Part shown: positions 30,489 through 36,932 of the stretch, one piece after another
How positions within the stretch are numbered: position 1 is the first letter of the stretch
How the letters are laid out: every line of letters starts with the position of its first letter
NCBI GenBank assembly: GCA_028873695.1
Contig: JAPPNU010000029.1
Span: forward strand, 1-36,932
Reading direction: 5' to 3'
Source: Gemmatimonadota bacterium
GTDB lineage: Bacteria; Latescibacterota; UBA2968; GCA-2709665
DNA: 36,932 nt
Notes under the pieces: generated by a model
What the model was told of the DNA's origin: nothing
The model's database searches: none
What the model saw: the letters and a program-made list of their open reading frames with translations, nothing else
Program-made: the position numbers and the translations under genes

Positions 30489-31470
30489 GGTCCGCATCCT
30501 GTCCGCTGAAGACGTGGTCAGCTACCGAGGCCGGATCCGGCCATGGGCTCTTCCTGGCGAACTCGACGCCCTCTGCGACGGCGGCCGTGACGTCGTTTTC
30601 AATCCCGTCGAGGGTCTCCCGCCCGGCAATGCCGCCGTCCACCAATCTTCCGGCCAGCAATGCGATGGGGTCCCTGGCCTTCCAGGCCTCGAGTTCTTCC
30701 TGAGTACGGTAACCGGTATCCCGCATTCCCTCCGCGTGGGGGCGGGTGCGGTAGGTCTTGCAGTCCAGCAGCGTGGGGCCGCCGCCTTCCCGGGCGCGAA
30801 GGACGGCGTCGCCGGCTTTTTCATAGACGTCGAGGACGTCGTTTCCGTCGACCTGAACGCCGGTTACGCCATAGCCTTCCGCGCGCTTTGCGACATCCGT
30901 ATTGCGCGTGGCGTACTCGAAGGCGACTTCCGTGGCGTACCGGTTGTCTTCCAGGACGAAGACCACGGGCAGTTGCCAGATGGCGGCCATGTTCAGGCCT
31001 TCGTGAAAGGCGCCGTTGTTGACGCCGCCGTCGCCGAAGAAGGCCACGCTGACGCGATCGGTCTCCATCAATTTGAACGTATAGGCGGCGCCGGCGGCCT
31101 GAAGGATGCAGGGGCCCACGATGCCGCTTGTGCCCATCAGCCCGATCTCGGGCGAGAACAGGTGCATGCTGCCGCCCCGCCCCCGCGCGCACCCCGTGGA
31201 CTTGCCGAAGAGTTCCGCGATGAGTTCGCGTACGGGCACGCCCTTGGCGAGCGCATGGCCGTGTCCCCGATGGGTGCTGAAGATCGTGTCTTCTCCGCGC
31301 AGGTGCGCGCAGACTCCGGCAGCGATGGCCTCTTCTCCCACGTACGTGTGGCAGGCCCCCGGGATGAGTCCGGCCTGGTATGACCTGGCAATCTGCTCCT
31401 CGGTGCGCCGGATCGTGAGCATCTGGCGGTAAAGGGACAGGATGCGTTCGTTATCGAGATCTTCCGCCAT
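30481..31470 (-). CDS. 2-oxoacid dehydrogenase E1 component, alpha subunit
   Basis: This 329-residue TPP-binding subunit decarboxylates a 2-oxoacid and reductively acylates the E2 lipoyl arm. The TPP motif runs from GDG (146-148) to EDN (174-176) with NNGAFHEGLNMAAIWQLP between. The usual ENN is EDN here; the second asparagine, the known magnesium ligand in human PDH, is kept. The stretch HRGHGHALAKG and the loop CARGRGGSMH (94-103) are also typical. The size matches acetoin or pyruvate dehydrogenase alpha subunits such as AcoA. The ATG at 31470 has a modest purine-rich box upstream. It is the first gene of the operon, so the gap at 31471-31690 should hold the promoter. Confidence 0.94.
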   Translation of the reverse strand: MAEDLDNERILSLYRQMLTIRRTEEQIARSYQAGLIPGACHTYVGEEAIAAGVCAHLRGEDTIFSTHRGHGHALAKGVPVRELIAELFGKSTGCARGRGGSMHLFSPEIGLMGTSGIVGPCILQAAGAAYTFKLMETDRVSVAFFGDGGVNNGAFHEGLNMAAIWQLPVVFVLEDNRYATEVAFEYATRNTDVAKRAEGYGVTGVQVDGNDVLDVYEKAGDAVLRAREGGGPTLLDCKTYRTRPHAEGMRDTGYRTQEELEAWKARDPIALLAGRLVDGGIAGRETLDGIENDVTAAVAEGVEFARKSPWPDPASVADHVFSGQDADHA

Positions 31471-31690
31471 GACGCCTACCCTGCCTCATCTGTGAATGCC
31501 ACTGAGTTAACCGTAATGGGAAAAAACAGCAACGCGGCGACGCGACGAAACTTTCCGAAACGGACGTCAGGAAGGACATTTTTTCCGTTCACGTCCATTG
31601 ATTTGGTGTATCCTGGTAATCCGCAGTTTAATCGCCTTTATCAACTTTCACATATTCGGTTTAACGTCCACGAAGAGTGACGAATCCTGA
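31471..31690. other. Intergenic region upstream of the E1 alpha-E1 beta-E2 operon
   Basis: This is a 220-bp gap with lower GC than the flanking genes. It should carry the promoter for the dehydrogenase operon. I see no clear consensus hexamers or hairpin terminator for the SDR gene that ends at 31691. Confidence 0.45.
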
Positions 31691-32503
31691 TTAGCCGCTG
31701 ACGATCGGGCCTCCGGGATAGGTGCCTCCGGCGTTCATCGCGAGGTTGCCGCCGTCCATGGGCAACATCACGCCGGTGACCCACGCCGACGCGTCGGATG
31801 CGAGGAAGATGGCAACGCCCACGATGTCCTTCGGCTCGCCGAACCGGCCGGCCGGAATGCCGCCCAGCCATGTATCGGCCATGCGGGGTTCGGCCCGCAG
31901 GCGTTTTTCCAGGAACGGGTTCATCACCTGGGCGGGCAGAATCGCGTTCACGCGCACGCCGCGGCTGCTCCATTCCGTGCTGAGTTCCCGGGTCATCTGG
32001 GCAACGGCGCCCATGCCGATGCTGTACGCGACGTGGCCCCGCCCGATCGCGGTGAGGCTTGCGAGAGAGCCGATGTTAATAATGCTGCCCTTGCCCGCCG
32101 CGAGCATGCGTCTGCCTCCCTCCTGGCAGCTGCAGAAGCGCGCGATGACCAGAGACTGTATGCATTCCTGGAGTTGCTCCAGGGCAAGGTCCTCGGGTTT
32201 GCCCAGCATGGTGGCGCCGGCGACGTTGCCCAGGACGTCGATGCGGCCGAATTCGCTGTCCAACCGCGAGAACATCCCGCGGACCTGATCCACGTCGGAA
32301 ACGTCGCACCGCACGGGTATGGCGCGCCTGCCCAGCGATTCGATCTCGTGCGCGGCTTCCTGCGCACCGGGTTCGTTGACGTCGGCCAACATGAGATCCG
32401 CCCCGGCTTCCGCAAAGCCGACGGCCATCGCCTTGCCCATCCCGCTGGCCGCGCCCGTCACAAGGGCCACGCGGTCGGTCAGGTCGAATATTGGATGCGA
32501 CAT
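31691..32503 (-). CDS. SDR-family protein lacking the catalytic lysine
   Basis: This 270-residue classical SDR keeps the cofactor motif TGAASGMG (16-23), the NVAG motif (93-96), the catalytic serine S146 in NIGS and the tyrosine Y160. Where YxxxK is expected the sequence is YSIGM, so the lysine is M164 (codon 32012-32014). The structural asparagine that normally precedes the F of the central helix is replaced by L118. The C-terminus has the usual GGIPAGRFGEP and VTGVMLPMDGG segments. It may be inactive, or use altered chemistry. GGAG precedes the ATG at 32503. It lies 58 bp after the RidA-like gene, so the two probably share a transcript with the dehydrogenase at 34083. Confidence 0.88.
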   Translation of the reverse strand: MSHPIFDLTDRVALVTGAASGMGKAMAVGFAEAGADLMLADVNEPGAQEAAHEIESLGRRAIPVRCDVSDVDQVRGMFSRLDSEFGRIDVLGNVAGATMLGKPEDLALEQLQECIQSLVIARFCSCQEGGRRMLAAGKGSIINIGSLASLTAIGRGHVAYSIGMGAVAQMTRELSTEWSSRGVRVNAILPAQVMNPFLEKRLRAEPRMADTWLGGIPAGRFGEPKDIVGVAIFLASDASAWVTGVMLPMDGGNLAMNAGGTYPGGPIVSG

Positions 32504-32561
32504 GGTCGATCTCCGAATCTAAGCTGGAAAGCGCCTCCCGCTACGGTCGTCAAGGAACATA

Positions 32562-32927
32562 CTACTCCCCGAGGTACGCGACGGCGTCGATTTCGACGAG
32601 GATACCCTTGTACATGTCGCCGGCTCCGACCAGCCGCCTGGTGGGCATCCGGCTCTTGTTTTTGAAATACCGCATATAGGTGCGATTGAATCCGTCGCGG
32701 TCCGCCATGACCAGGAGGAAGACGTTGACGCGGACGACGTCGTCGAAGGTGGCGCCTTCGCTCTCCAGAACCTGCACCATGTTGTCCATCGTGAAGATGG
32801 TCTGTTCTTCGATATTCTCCCCAACCACGTCGGCGCCGACGACCGGGCCGAAGCCGGAGAGAAACAGCATGTCGCCGGCCCGTCGGGACATGGAGTAGAA
32901 GGGTTCGGGGCTCACCTGTTCGGCCAT
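32562..32927 (-). CDS. RidA/YjgF-family protein
   Basis: This is a 121-residue RidA superfamily protein; the trimeric family includes enzymes that hydrolyse reactive enamine or imine intermediates of PLP enzymes. LFLSGFGPVV, FDDVVRVNVFLLVM, RTYMRYF, PTRRLVG and VEIDAVA are the family blocks. The conserved arginine (R97, by alignment to RidA R105) and the late glutamate E112 are present, so imine deaminase activity is plausible. The ATG at 32927 is preceded by GAGGAG. It is 58 bp downstream of the 2-hydroxyacid dehydrogenase gene and upstream of the SDR gene, forming a three-gene cluster. Two PLP aminotransferases occur elsewhere in the window, which fits a role in detoxifying their by-products. 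Confidence 0.9.
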   Translation of the reverse strand: MAEQVSPEPFYSMSRRAGDMLFLSGFGPVVGADVVGENIEEQTIFTMDNMVQVLESEGATFDDVVRVNVFLLVMADRDGFNRTYMRYFKNKSRMPTRRLVGAGDMYKGILVEIDAVAYLGE

Positions 32928-32985
32928 GGTATTTGTCTCCTCGAGTGATTCGTCTGACGCCGCGATGATGCCGGAAGCGGCACGG

Positions 32986-34083
32986 TCAATTCGAGGCGTA
33001 CAGCGCGACGTCCTTTCGATGGTCGAACAACGCGGGTTCGTGTTCCTTCAGCAGGAGGCGCGGCCGAACGCCGGCGTTGACGATGTTGTCGGGATGGGGC
33101 CAGCGGCCGCCGAGGACCGAGAGAAGGTTCTCCACGCCCGTGATCGCCACGTCCTGGCTGGCCTGCACGGACAGGCCGGAGACGTGCGGGGTCAGGATCA
33201 CGTTGTCGAGCCGGGCGAGCGCGTGGTCGGGCGGCGCCTCCTGTTCGCCGAAGATTTCGATGTCGTCGAAGGTGTCAATGGCGGCGCCCCCCAGATGTCC
33301 GCTTCGAAGCAGGTCGGCGAGGGCGCTTTCGTCCGTGATGGCCCCGCGGCAGGTATTGATGAAAAAGGAACCGGGTTTCATCTTCCTGAGGGTGGACGCG
33401 TTCAGAAGGCGATAGGTCCCCTTCGTGAGAGGCAGGTGCAGAGAGACGAAGTCCGACTCCGCCAACAGCGTGTCGAGGTCCACCATCCTCACGCCGAGGG
33501 CGTCGGCCTCGTCCCGCGGCGCGCGCAGGTTCTTCCTGGTGGCCAGCAGCCTCAGGCCGAAGGGCTTTGCCCGTCGCACGACGGCTTTGGCCGATGCGCC
33601 GAAACCGATCAGACCGAGCGTGAGGCCCGAGATGCGCTGCAGCCTGAGACCCTCGTCCCGCGCCTTCCGGAACCTGCCGGCGTAAAAGTGCCGCGACATT
33701 GCGGGAATTCGCCGGGCAAGGCCGAGCAGGGAAGCCATGACGTGGTCGGCCATCTCGTCGTTGCAGAACGTGGGGACATTGGAGACGATGATGCCGTCAC
33801 GCGTGGCGGCCTCCACGTCGATCTTGTCCGTACCGTTGCCCAGACGGGAAATGATCCTGCACCTGGCGAGGCTCCTGATGACCTCCTCGGGAAGGGACGC
33901 CGACACGACGGCGAGGGCGTCGCAATCTGCTACACCCGCGATAATGTCGTCCGGTTCGTACGCGTCCACCAGGACAGGCGTGATACCGTAGTGCCTGTAC
34001 AGCGCCGCCTCGGTCGGATTGACCGGAATGACTTCCGCATTCAGGCGGACGAATCGGATATCTTGGAAACCGATGGCTGGCAT
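32986..34083 (-). CDS. D-isomer-specific 2-hydroxyacid dehydrogenase
   Basis: This is a 365-residue NAD-dependent dehydrogenase of the phosphoglycerate/hydroxypyruvate type. The cofactor motif is GLIGFGASA (157-165) and the substrate arginine is R246 in INTCRGAI. The catalytic histidine is H300 in TPHVSG, and the acidic partner lies in the unusual TFDDIEIFGEQEAPP stretch (271-285). LHLPLTKGTYRLLN is also standard. No ACT or other regulatory domain is present, so it is not a full-length allosteric SerA. The ATG at 34083 has no clear ribosome binding site. It is the first gene of a cluster with RidA-like and SDR proteins and lies 71 bp downstream of vapC. Confidence 0.93.
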   Translation of the reverse strand: MPAIGFQDIRFVRLNAEVIPVNPTEAALYRHYGITPVLVDAYEPDDIIAGVADCDALAVVSASLPEEVIRSLARCRIISRLGNGTDKIDVEAATRDGIIVSNVPTFCNDEMADHVMASLLGLARRIPAMSRHFYAGRFRKARDEGLRLQRISGLTLGLIGFGASAKAVVRRAKPFGLRLLATRKNLRAPRDEADALGVRMVDLDTLLAESDFVSLHLPLTKGTYRLLNASTLRKMKPGSFFINTCRGAITDESALADLLRSGHLGGAAIDTFDDIEIFGEQEAPPDHALARLDNVILTPHVSGLSVQASQDVAITGVENLLSVLGGRWPHPDNIVNAGVRPRLLLKEHEPALFDHRKDVALYASN

Positions 34084-34154
34084 TGGCTAAACTGTAGCAA
34101 ATGGATCGTGTGCAGGCAGCAGTACCCGCGGGTTGATCTTGTTTCACGAACGGA

Positions 34155-34601
34155 TCAGCTTGTCGATCGTTCGTCCCCGTCTCCCTGTTCCCGTTGCGGC
34201 TCTCGTGTTTCCGGCAAAAGAAGAAGCAGCCCCGGTACGGATGCAAACTGGCGATCCATCGAGACCAGCCGCAAACCGTGCTCCATAGCCTGCGCCGCGA
34301 TCCAGATATCGTTCGTCGGGATCGGGGTGCCGACGAGCCGCAACCCGTTGAGGATCTCGGCAAAGAACTCGGCTGTATCCTCGCTGACGGCGCATATCTC
34401 AACGCGCGGCGAATCGAGAAATTCGGCCAGTTCATCGCGATTCTTCTGCTCCCGGACACCGCCCTTGAATCCCGATAGCAACTCTCCGATGCTGATCGAA
34501 CTCATCACGATTCGCGACGCTCGCTGCAGCAAAGACACGACCGCCGGTTCCGCGCGCATGGCGTACGAGTAGATATTGGTATCGATCAGGATTTCGTTCA
34601 C
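34155..34601 (-). CDS. vapC: VapC-family PIN-domain toxin
   Basis: This 148-residue PIN-domain ribonuclease is the toxin of a VapBC pair. The four acidic residues are all in place: D7 in LIDTN, E40 in SIGEL, D98 in PTNDIW and D116 in SMDRQF. The length and the LLSGFKGG loop fit the FitB/VapC branch. The GTG start at 34601 overlaps the antitoxin stop as GTGA, a four-base overlap showing coupled translation. The C-terminal tail after residue 130 is charged and not conserved. VapC toxins cleave tRNA or rRNA; the target here is unknown. Confidence 0.94.
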   Translation of the reverse strand: MNEILIDTNIYSYAMRAEPAVVSLLQRASRIVMSSISIGELLSGFKGGVREQKNRDELAEFLDSPRVEICAVSEDTAEFFAEILNGLRLVGTPIPTNDIWIAAQAMEHGLRLVSMDRQFASVPGLLLLLPETREPQREQGDGDERSTS

Positions 34602-34849
34602 TGCCAGAGTTCCGGATCGATGCGTCGCTCGGAGTCAATCTTCCCCTGGATTCGGGCGAACTCATCATCGTCCCAGCGTCCGAAGAGGTGATCCAGGTCG
34701 CTATGGACCTCGGTGAACCGGCGTGATTTGCCCAATCCGAACTGCTGCCGCAATGCATCCAGCGCCGTCTGGTTCATGCTCTTTCCGTCCCGCCTTGCCG
34801 CCTCTCTCAACCTGGCGGCAAGCTGCGGATCCAGCCCACGCAGGGTCAT
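34598..34849 (-). CDS. vapB: VapB-family ribbon-helix-helix antitoxin
   Basis: This 83-residue antitoxin has an N-terminal ribbon-helix-helix DNA-binding domain (MTLRGLDPQLAARL, then AARRDGKSMNQTALDAL). The rest is an acidic tail (RWDDDEFARIQGKIDSE) that would occupy the toxin active site. The FitA-like start MTLRGLD is typical. The ATG at 34849 has a weak ribosome binding site; a purine-rich AAGGGGG lies about 20 bases further upstream. It probably represses its own operon through the palindromes at 34903-34936. Confidence 0.92.
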   Translation of the reverse strand: MTLRGLDPQLAARLREAARRDGKSMNQTALDALRQQFGLGKSRRFTEVHSDLDHLFGRWDDDEFARIQGKIDSERRIDPELWQ

Positions 34850-35112
34850 GTTCTTGAGAACATCCGCCAGAACGCACCCCCTTCTTTAGGTGCAATCAAT
34901 ACATGATATCAATCTGATATCATGATACAATATCATACGCCGCAGGTCAAGCATGATCCGCCTGCCGCCTTCGAAACAACGGACGTCGACGGGATTCGGC
35001 GCAGGCGCCGCCGCTCCATCGTCGTGTTCTTCAGAGCCCGTTCGGCGGATACGGCCGCCGCGTTAATGTCTCTGTCGACACCGCGTCGAAGTCTAGGTCG
35101 GCCGGCAACGAT
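34850..35112. other. Intergenic region upstream of vapB, 263 bp
   Basis: Apart from the operator at 34903-34936 I see no gene or structure. A plus-strand open frame here (from 34922) has no recognisable features and is not supported by a ribosome binding site. Confidence 0.5.
34903..34936 (-). promoter_or_regulatory. Double palindromic operator upstream of vapBC
   Basis: ATGATATCA-ATC-TGATATCAT (34903-34923) is a perfect palindrome. ATGATA-CAA-TATCAT (34922-34936) is a second perfect palindrome sharing two bases with the first. Both carry ATGATA and TATCAT half-sites with centres 16 bp apart, about 55-90 bp upstream of the vapB start. Ribbon-helix-helix antitoxins usually bind such paired half-sites; the regulator identity is inferred from position. 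Confidence 0.8.
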
Positions 35113-35937
35113 CTACAGTTTCAGGAACAACCCGACTTCCCAGACAGGGGCATTGAGCAGGTTGTGGCTTCGCGCAAACCTCGAAATGCCGGCGGTAATT
35201 CCCGCGTTGGGAGAAACATGGAAATCGATCTGGGATCCAAAGGACAGGTACTCGAGATCGTTGCGCGGGTGAAACTCATCATCTGCTCTGTCGAGGGCTT
35301 CGACCCCGCGGAGCCAGACCGAGACGTCTATTCGCTCGGCGATCGTATATCCAGCCTGTAGACGATATCGAAACTCGTCCGCGTAGCTTTCATCGCGATT
35401 GTCACTGCTCTTTCGGTTGTTGTATCCGATCTCACCTATCAGATAGGCAGGTGCGGGATAGAGCGAATGGCCTGCTTGAAGGGAAACATGTTGATTGAAT
35501 TCGCCGTCGCCTGTCCAGAGGACGATATCCCCCCCTGATTCGCCCAGCGGCAATCCTGCCATGGCCTGCAAACTGACCGCCGTTGATCCTTCTGTCAGAA
35601 TCCCGATCCTGACACCTGCGTCCCCATCGCCAACACCGGACGTTGAATCCAACCCTTCGGCGTCCACGCCGAAGTGCGTATAGACCGGCATGTAGCCCAC
35701 CAGCGTCACCCGGTCAGTCACGCCGAATTCACCGTAAAGACTCGTCGTATAGCCGCTCACGGTCGGGATCTCGGTCTTCGATCCATTCGCGATGAAAAGC
35801 GACTCGGCGCTGATTACCTGCTGGCTGAGTTTGAAATACCCCTTACCCTTCAGCTGGGTCCATCCGCCCGCGTAGGCGATGGCGAAATCGAATATCATCA
35901 CGCCCGTGAGCAACGCGGCAAGAACAAATCTGTTCAC
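35113..35937 (-). CDS. Outer-membrane beta-barrel protein (putative)
   Basis: This 274-residue protein has an N-terminal signal peptide (about 1-23, hydrophobic core FVLAALLTGVMIFDFAIAYA). The rest is alternating beta-strands with aromatic ends, such as YTTSLYGEFGV, VTLVGYMPVYTHFG, YRLQAGYTI and DVSVWLRGV, and it ends in the strand WEVGLFLKL. The pattern resembles the transporter-like barrels of the MetA/phenol degradation group. The GTG start at 35937 follows AAAGGAG six bases upstream. It begins 18 bp after the BIG2-DM13 gene stop, so the two are co-transcribed. A role in the outer membrane is likely; the substrate is unknown. Confidence 0.8.
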   Translation of the reverse strand: MNRFVLAALLTGVMIFDFAIAYAGGWTQLKGKGYFKLSQQVISAESLFIANGSKTEIPTVSGYTTSLYGEFGVTDRVTLVGYMPVYTHFGVDAEGLDSTSGVGDGDAGVRIGILTEGSTAVSLQAMAGLPLGESGGDIVLWTGDGEFNQHVSLQAGHSLYPAPAYLIGEIGYNNRKSSDNRDESYADEFRYRLQAGYTIAERIDVSVWLRGVEALDRADDEFHPRNDLEYLSFGSQIDFHVSPNAGITAGISRFARSHNLLNAPVWEVGLFLKL

Positions 35938-35955
35938 GCAATACTCCTTTGCTTA

Positions 35956-36932
35956 TCAATTGCCCAATGAAGCGCTTCCGACTTCACGGTTGATCAGCCT
36001 GCAATGAAGAATGAGGTGGCTCCATGAATCGATATTCTTTCCACTGGCAGGAGAAAACGTCCATGCCTTATTGCCCGACTGCCGTGACACTTCACCAAAT
36101 TCCACGGCGCCGGCAGGTAAAGAACCACCTTTGGGCCAGTTAATGTTGGCGCTGGTGTAAAGAGCTACAAACACATCCGGCGCCCCGCTCGGCGTTGACA
36201 GTCCGGTAATGCTGAGTCTGAGCTTCCCGTCGGAAGTTTCGCTCAGCGTCACGGATCCACCTGATGAATAGTTGTTTCTTCCACTGATCGTACCGGTACG
36301 GCTTCGCAGTGATCCCGTCACGGTCAGCGTCGCCGTGCCGGGTATGCCGTCGACCGTCGCCGTGATCGTCGTGGAACCGGCGTCCACCCCCGTTGCCAAC
36401 CCGGACGCGTTGATGGTGGCCACCGAGGCGCTGCTGCTCGTCCAGGCGAAGGTCTTGCCGGATATCATCGTGTTGTCCGAGGTAAAGGCGGTGGCGCTGA
36501 ACTGGTGGGTCGCGCCCTCCTCAATTGATACGGACGATGGACTCACCGTGACGCGGGCCACAACCGGCGGCGACTCGGTCACGGTCAACGTCGCCGTGCC
36601 GGATATGCCGTCCACCGTCGCCGTGATCGTCGTGGAACCGGCGTCCACCCCCGTTGCCAACCCGGACGCGTTGATGGTGGCCACCGAGGCGCTGCTGCTC
36701 GTCCAGGCGAAGGTCTTGCCGGATATCATCGTGTTGTCCGAGGTAAAGGCGGTGGCGCTGAACTGGTGGGTCGCGCCCTCCTCAATTGATACGGACGATG
36801 GACTCACCGTGACGCGGGCCACAACCGGCGGCGACTCGGTCACGGTCAACGTCGCCGTGCCGGATATGCCGTCCACCGTCGCCGTGATCGTCGTGGAACC
36901 GGCGTCCACCCCCGTTGCCAACCCGGACGCGT
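35956..36932 (-). CDS. Surface protein with BIG2-type Ig repeats and a C-terminal DM13 domain (5'-truncated by the window)
   Basis: The visible part is about 324 residues and runs off the right edge with no start codon, so it is incomplete. It contains tandem BIG2 bacterial Ig-like domains of 87 residues, each with VTVSPSSVSIEEGATHQF, TFAWTSSSASVATI and STTITATVDG strands. These are followed by a final domain of about 110 residues. That domain has GTISGRNNYSSGGSV, APDVFVALYTS and a HLILHCRLIN segment with a single conserved cysteine, matching the DM13 domain found in secreted and redox-linked proteins. The repeats are typical of adhesins. It is the upstream partner of the beta-barrel gene at 35113-35937. 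Export signals must lie outside the window. Confidence 0.83.
   Translation of the reverse strand, partial: ASGLATGVDAGSTTITATVDGISGTATLTVTESPPVVARVTVSPSSVSIEEGATHQFSATAFTSDNTMISGKTFAWTSSSASVATINASGLATGVDAGSTTITATVDGISGTATLTVTESPPVVARVTVSPSSVSIEEGATHQFSATAFTSDNTMISGKTFAWTSSSASVATINASGLATGVDAGSTTITATVDGIPGTATLTVTGSLRSRTGTISGRNNYSSGGSVTLSETSDGKLRLSITGLSTPSGAPDVFVALYTSANINWPKGGSLPAGAVEFGEVSRQSGNKAWTFSPASGKNIDSWSHLILHCRLINREVGSASLGN
36361..36932. repeat. 261-bp tandem coding repeat (87 codons)
   Basis: Unit 36361-36621 and unit 36622-36882 appear identical base for base; a third unit begins at 36883 and is cut by the window edge. Period 261 bp encodes one BIG2 domain. Similarity continues left to about 36318 with several substitutions, showing that the copy nearest the DM13 domain is the most diverged. 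Confidence 0.93.

Noticed and set aside
29127..30509. A long plus-strand open frame (460 codons) opposite E1 beta
   Set aside because: It runs through the 166-bp element and is antisense to a well-supported transketolase-fold gene; no domain is recognisable.
32926..34572. A long plus-strand open frame (548 codons) opposite the 2-hydroxyacid dehydrogenase and vapC genes
   Set aside because: It is antisense to genes with clear catalytic motifs, has low-complexity charged composition, and lacks a ribosome binding site; such frames are usual in GC-rich DNA.
36318..36932. CRISPR-like regular repeats
   Set aside because: The repeats are 261 bp, in frame and contiguous without spacers, so they encode Ig-like domains.

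Overview
The window is a GC-rich, gene-dense stretch of bacterial chromosome with about 29 protein genes, most preceded by strong AGGAG-type ribosome binding sites. No rRNA, tRNA, phage gene, transposase or CRISPR array is visible. Two genes with outer-membrane beta-barrel character, each with a signal peptide, point to a Gram-negative (diderm) heterotroph. The mix of Gfo/Idh/MocA oxidoreductases, a creatininase-family protein, a sialidase-fold enzyme, LamG/propeller proteins and many short intergenic repeats resembles large genomes of uncultured bacteria such as Latescibacterota or Poribacteria. That assignment is an inference; no marker gene in the window settles it.

Layout, left to right. 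53-925 (minus) is a DapA/NanA-family aldolase. 1362-5102 (plus) holds a beta-propeller protein, MsrB, a GyrI-like domain protein and a creatininase-family amidohydrolase. After a structured non-coding gap, 5581-8719 (plus) holds a sialidase-fold enzyme, a GSA-aminomutase-like aminotransferase and a TIM-barrel amidohydrolase. 9192-15628 (plus) holds a second class III aminotransferase, a beta-barrel protein, a Gfo/Idh/MocA oxidoreductase, a CocE/NonD serine hydrolase and phosphatidylserine decarboxylase. 15672-17732 (minus) is a LamG protein with a seven-repeat propeller inserted in it. 17733-19634 is a relatively AT-rich, repeat-filled zone containing a MazF-type toxin-antitoxin pair. 19635-20726 (minus) is a zinc alcohol dehydrogenase. 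21068-24478 (plus) is an internally duplicated CPBP membrane protease ending at a strong terminator.

From 24592 to the end every gene is on the minus strand. In transcription order these include a BIG2-DM13 surface protein with a beta-barrel protein, vapBC, then a D-2-hydroxyacid dehydrogenase, a RidA-like protein and an SDR. Next come the E1 alpha, E1 beta and E2 subunits of a 2-oxoacid dehydrogenase complex (no E3 here), a PD-(D/E)XK domain protein, a CoA-binding protein, a DlgD/YiaK-type reductase, a cupin and a Gfo/Idh/MocA oxidoreductase. The catabolic genes fit scavenging of sugar acids, amino-sugars and amino-acid derivatives, feeding 2-oxoacids and acyl-CoA, but exact substrates cannot be read from sequence.

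The most striking non-coding signal is a set of short repeat families (53 bp, about 92 bp and 166 bp). At three separate loci the repeat boundary falls exactly on the stop codon of the adjacent gene. The most striking protein signals are a propeller nested inside a LamG fold, a CPBP protease fused to a degenerate copy of itself, an SDR that has lost two catalytic residues, and a BIG2-DM13 surface protein with nucleotide-identical 261-bp repeats.
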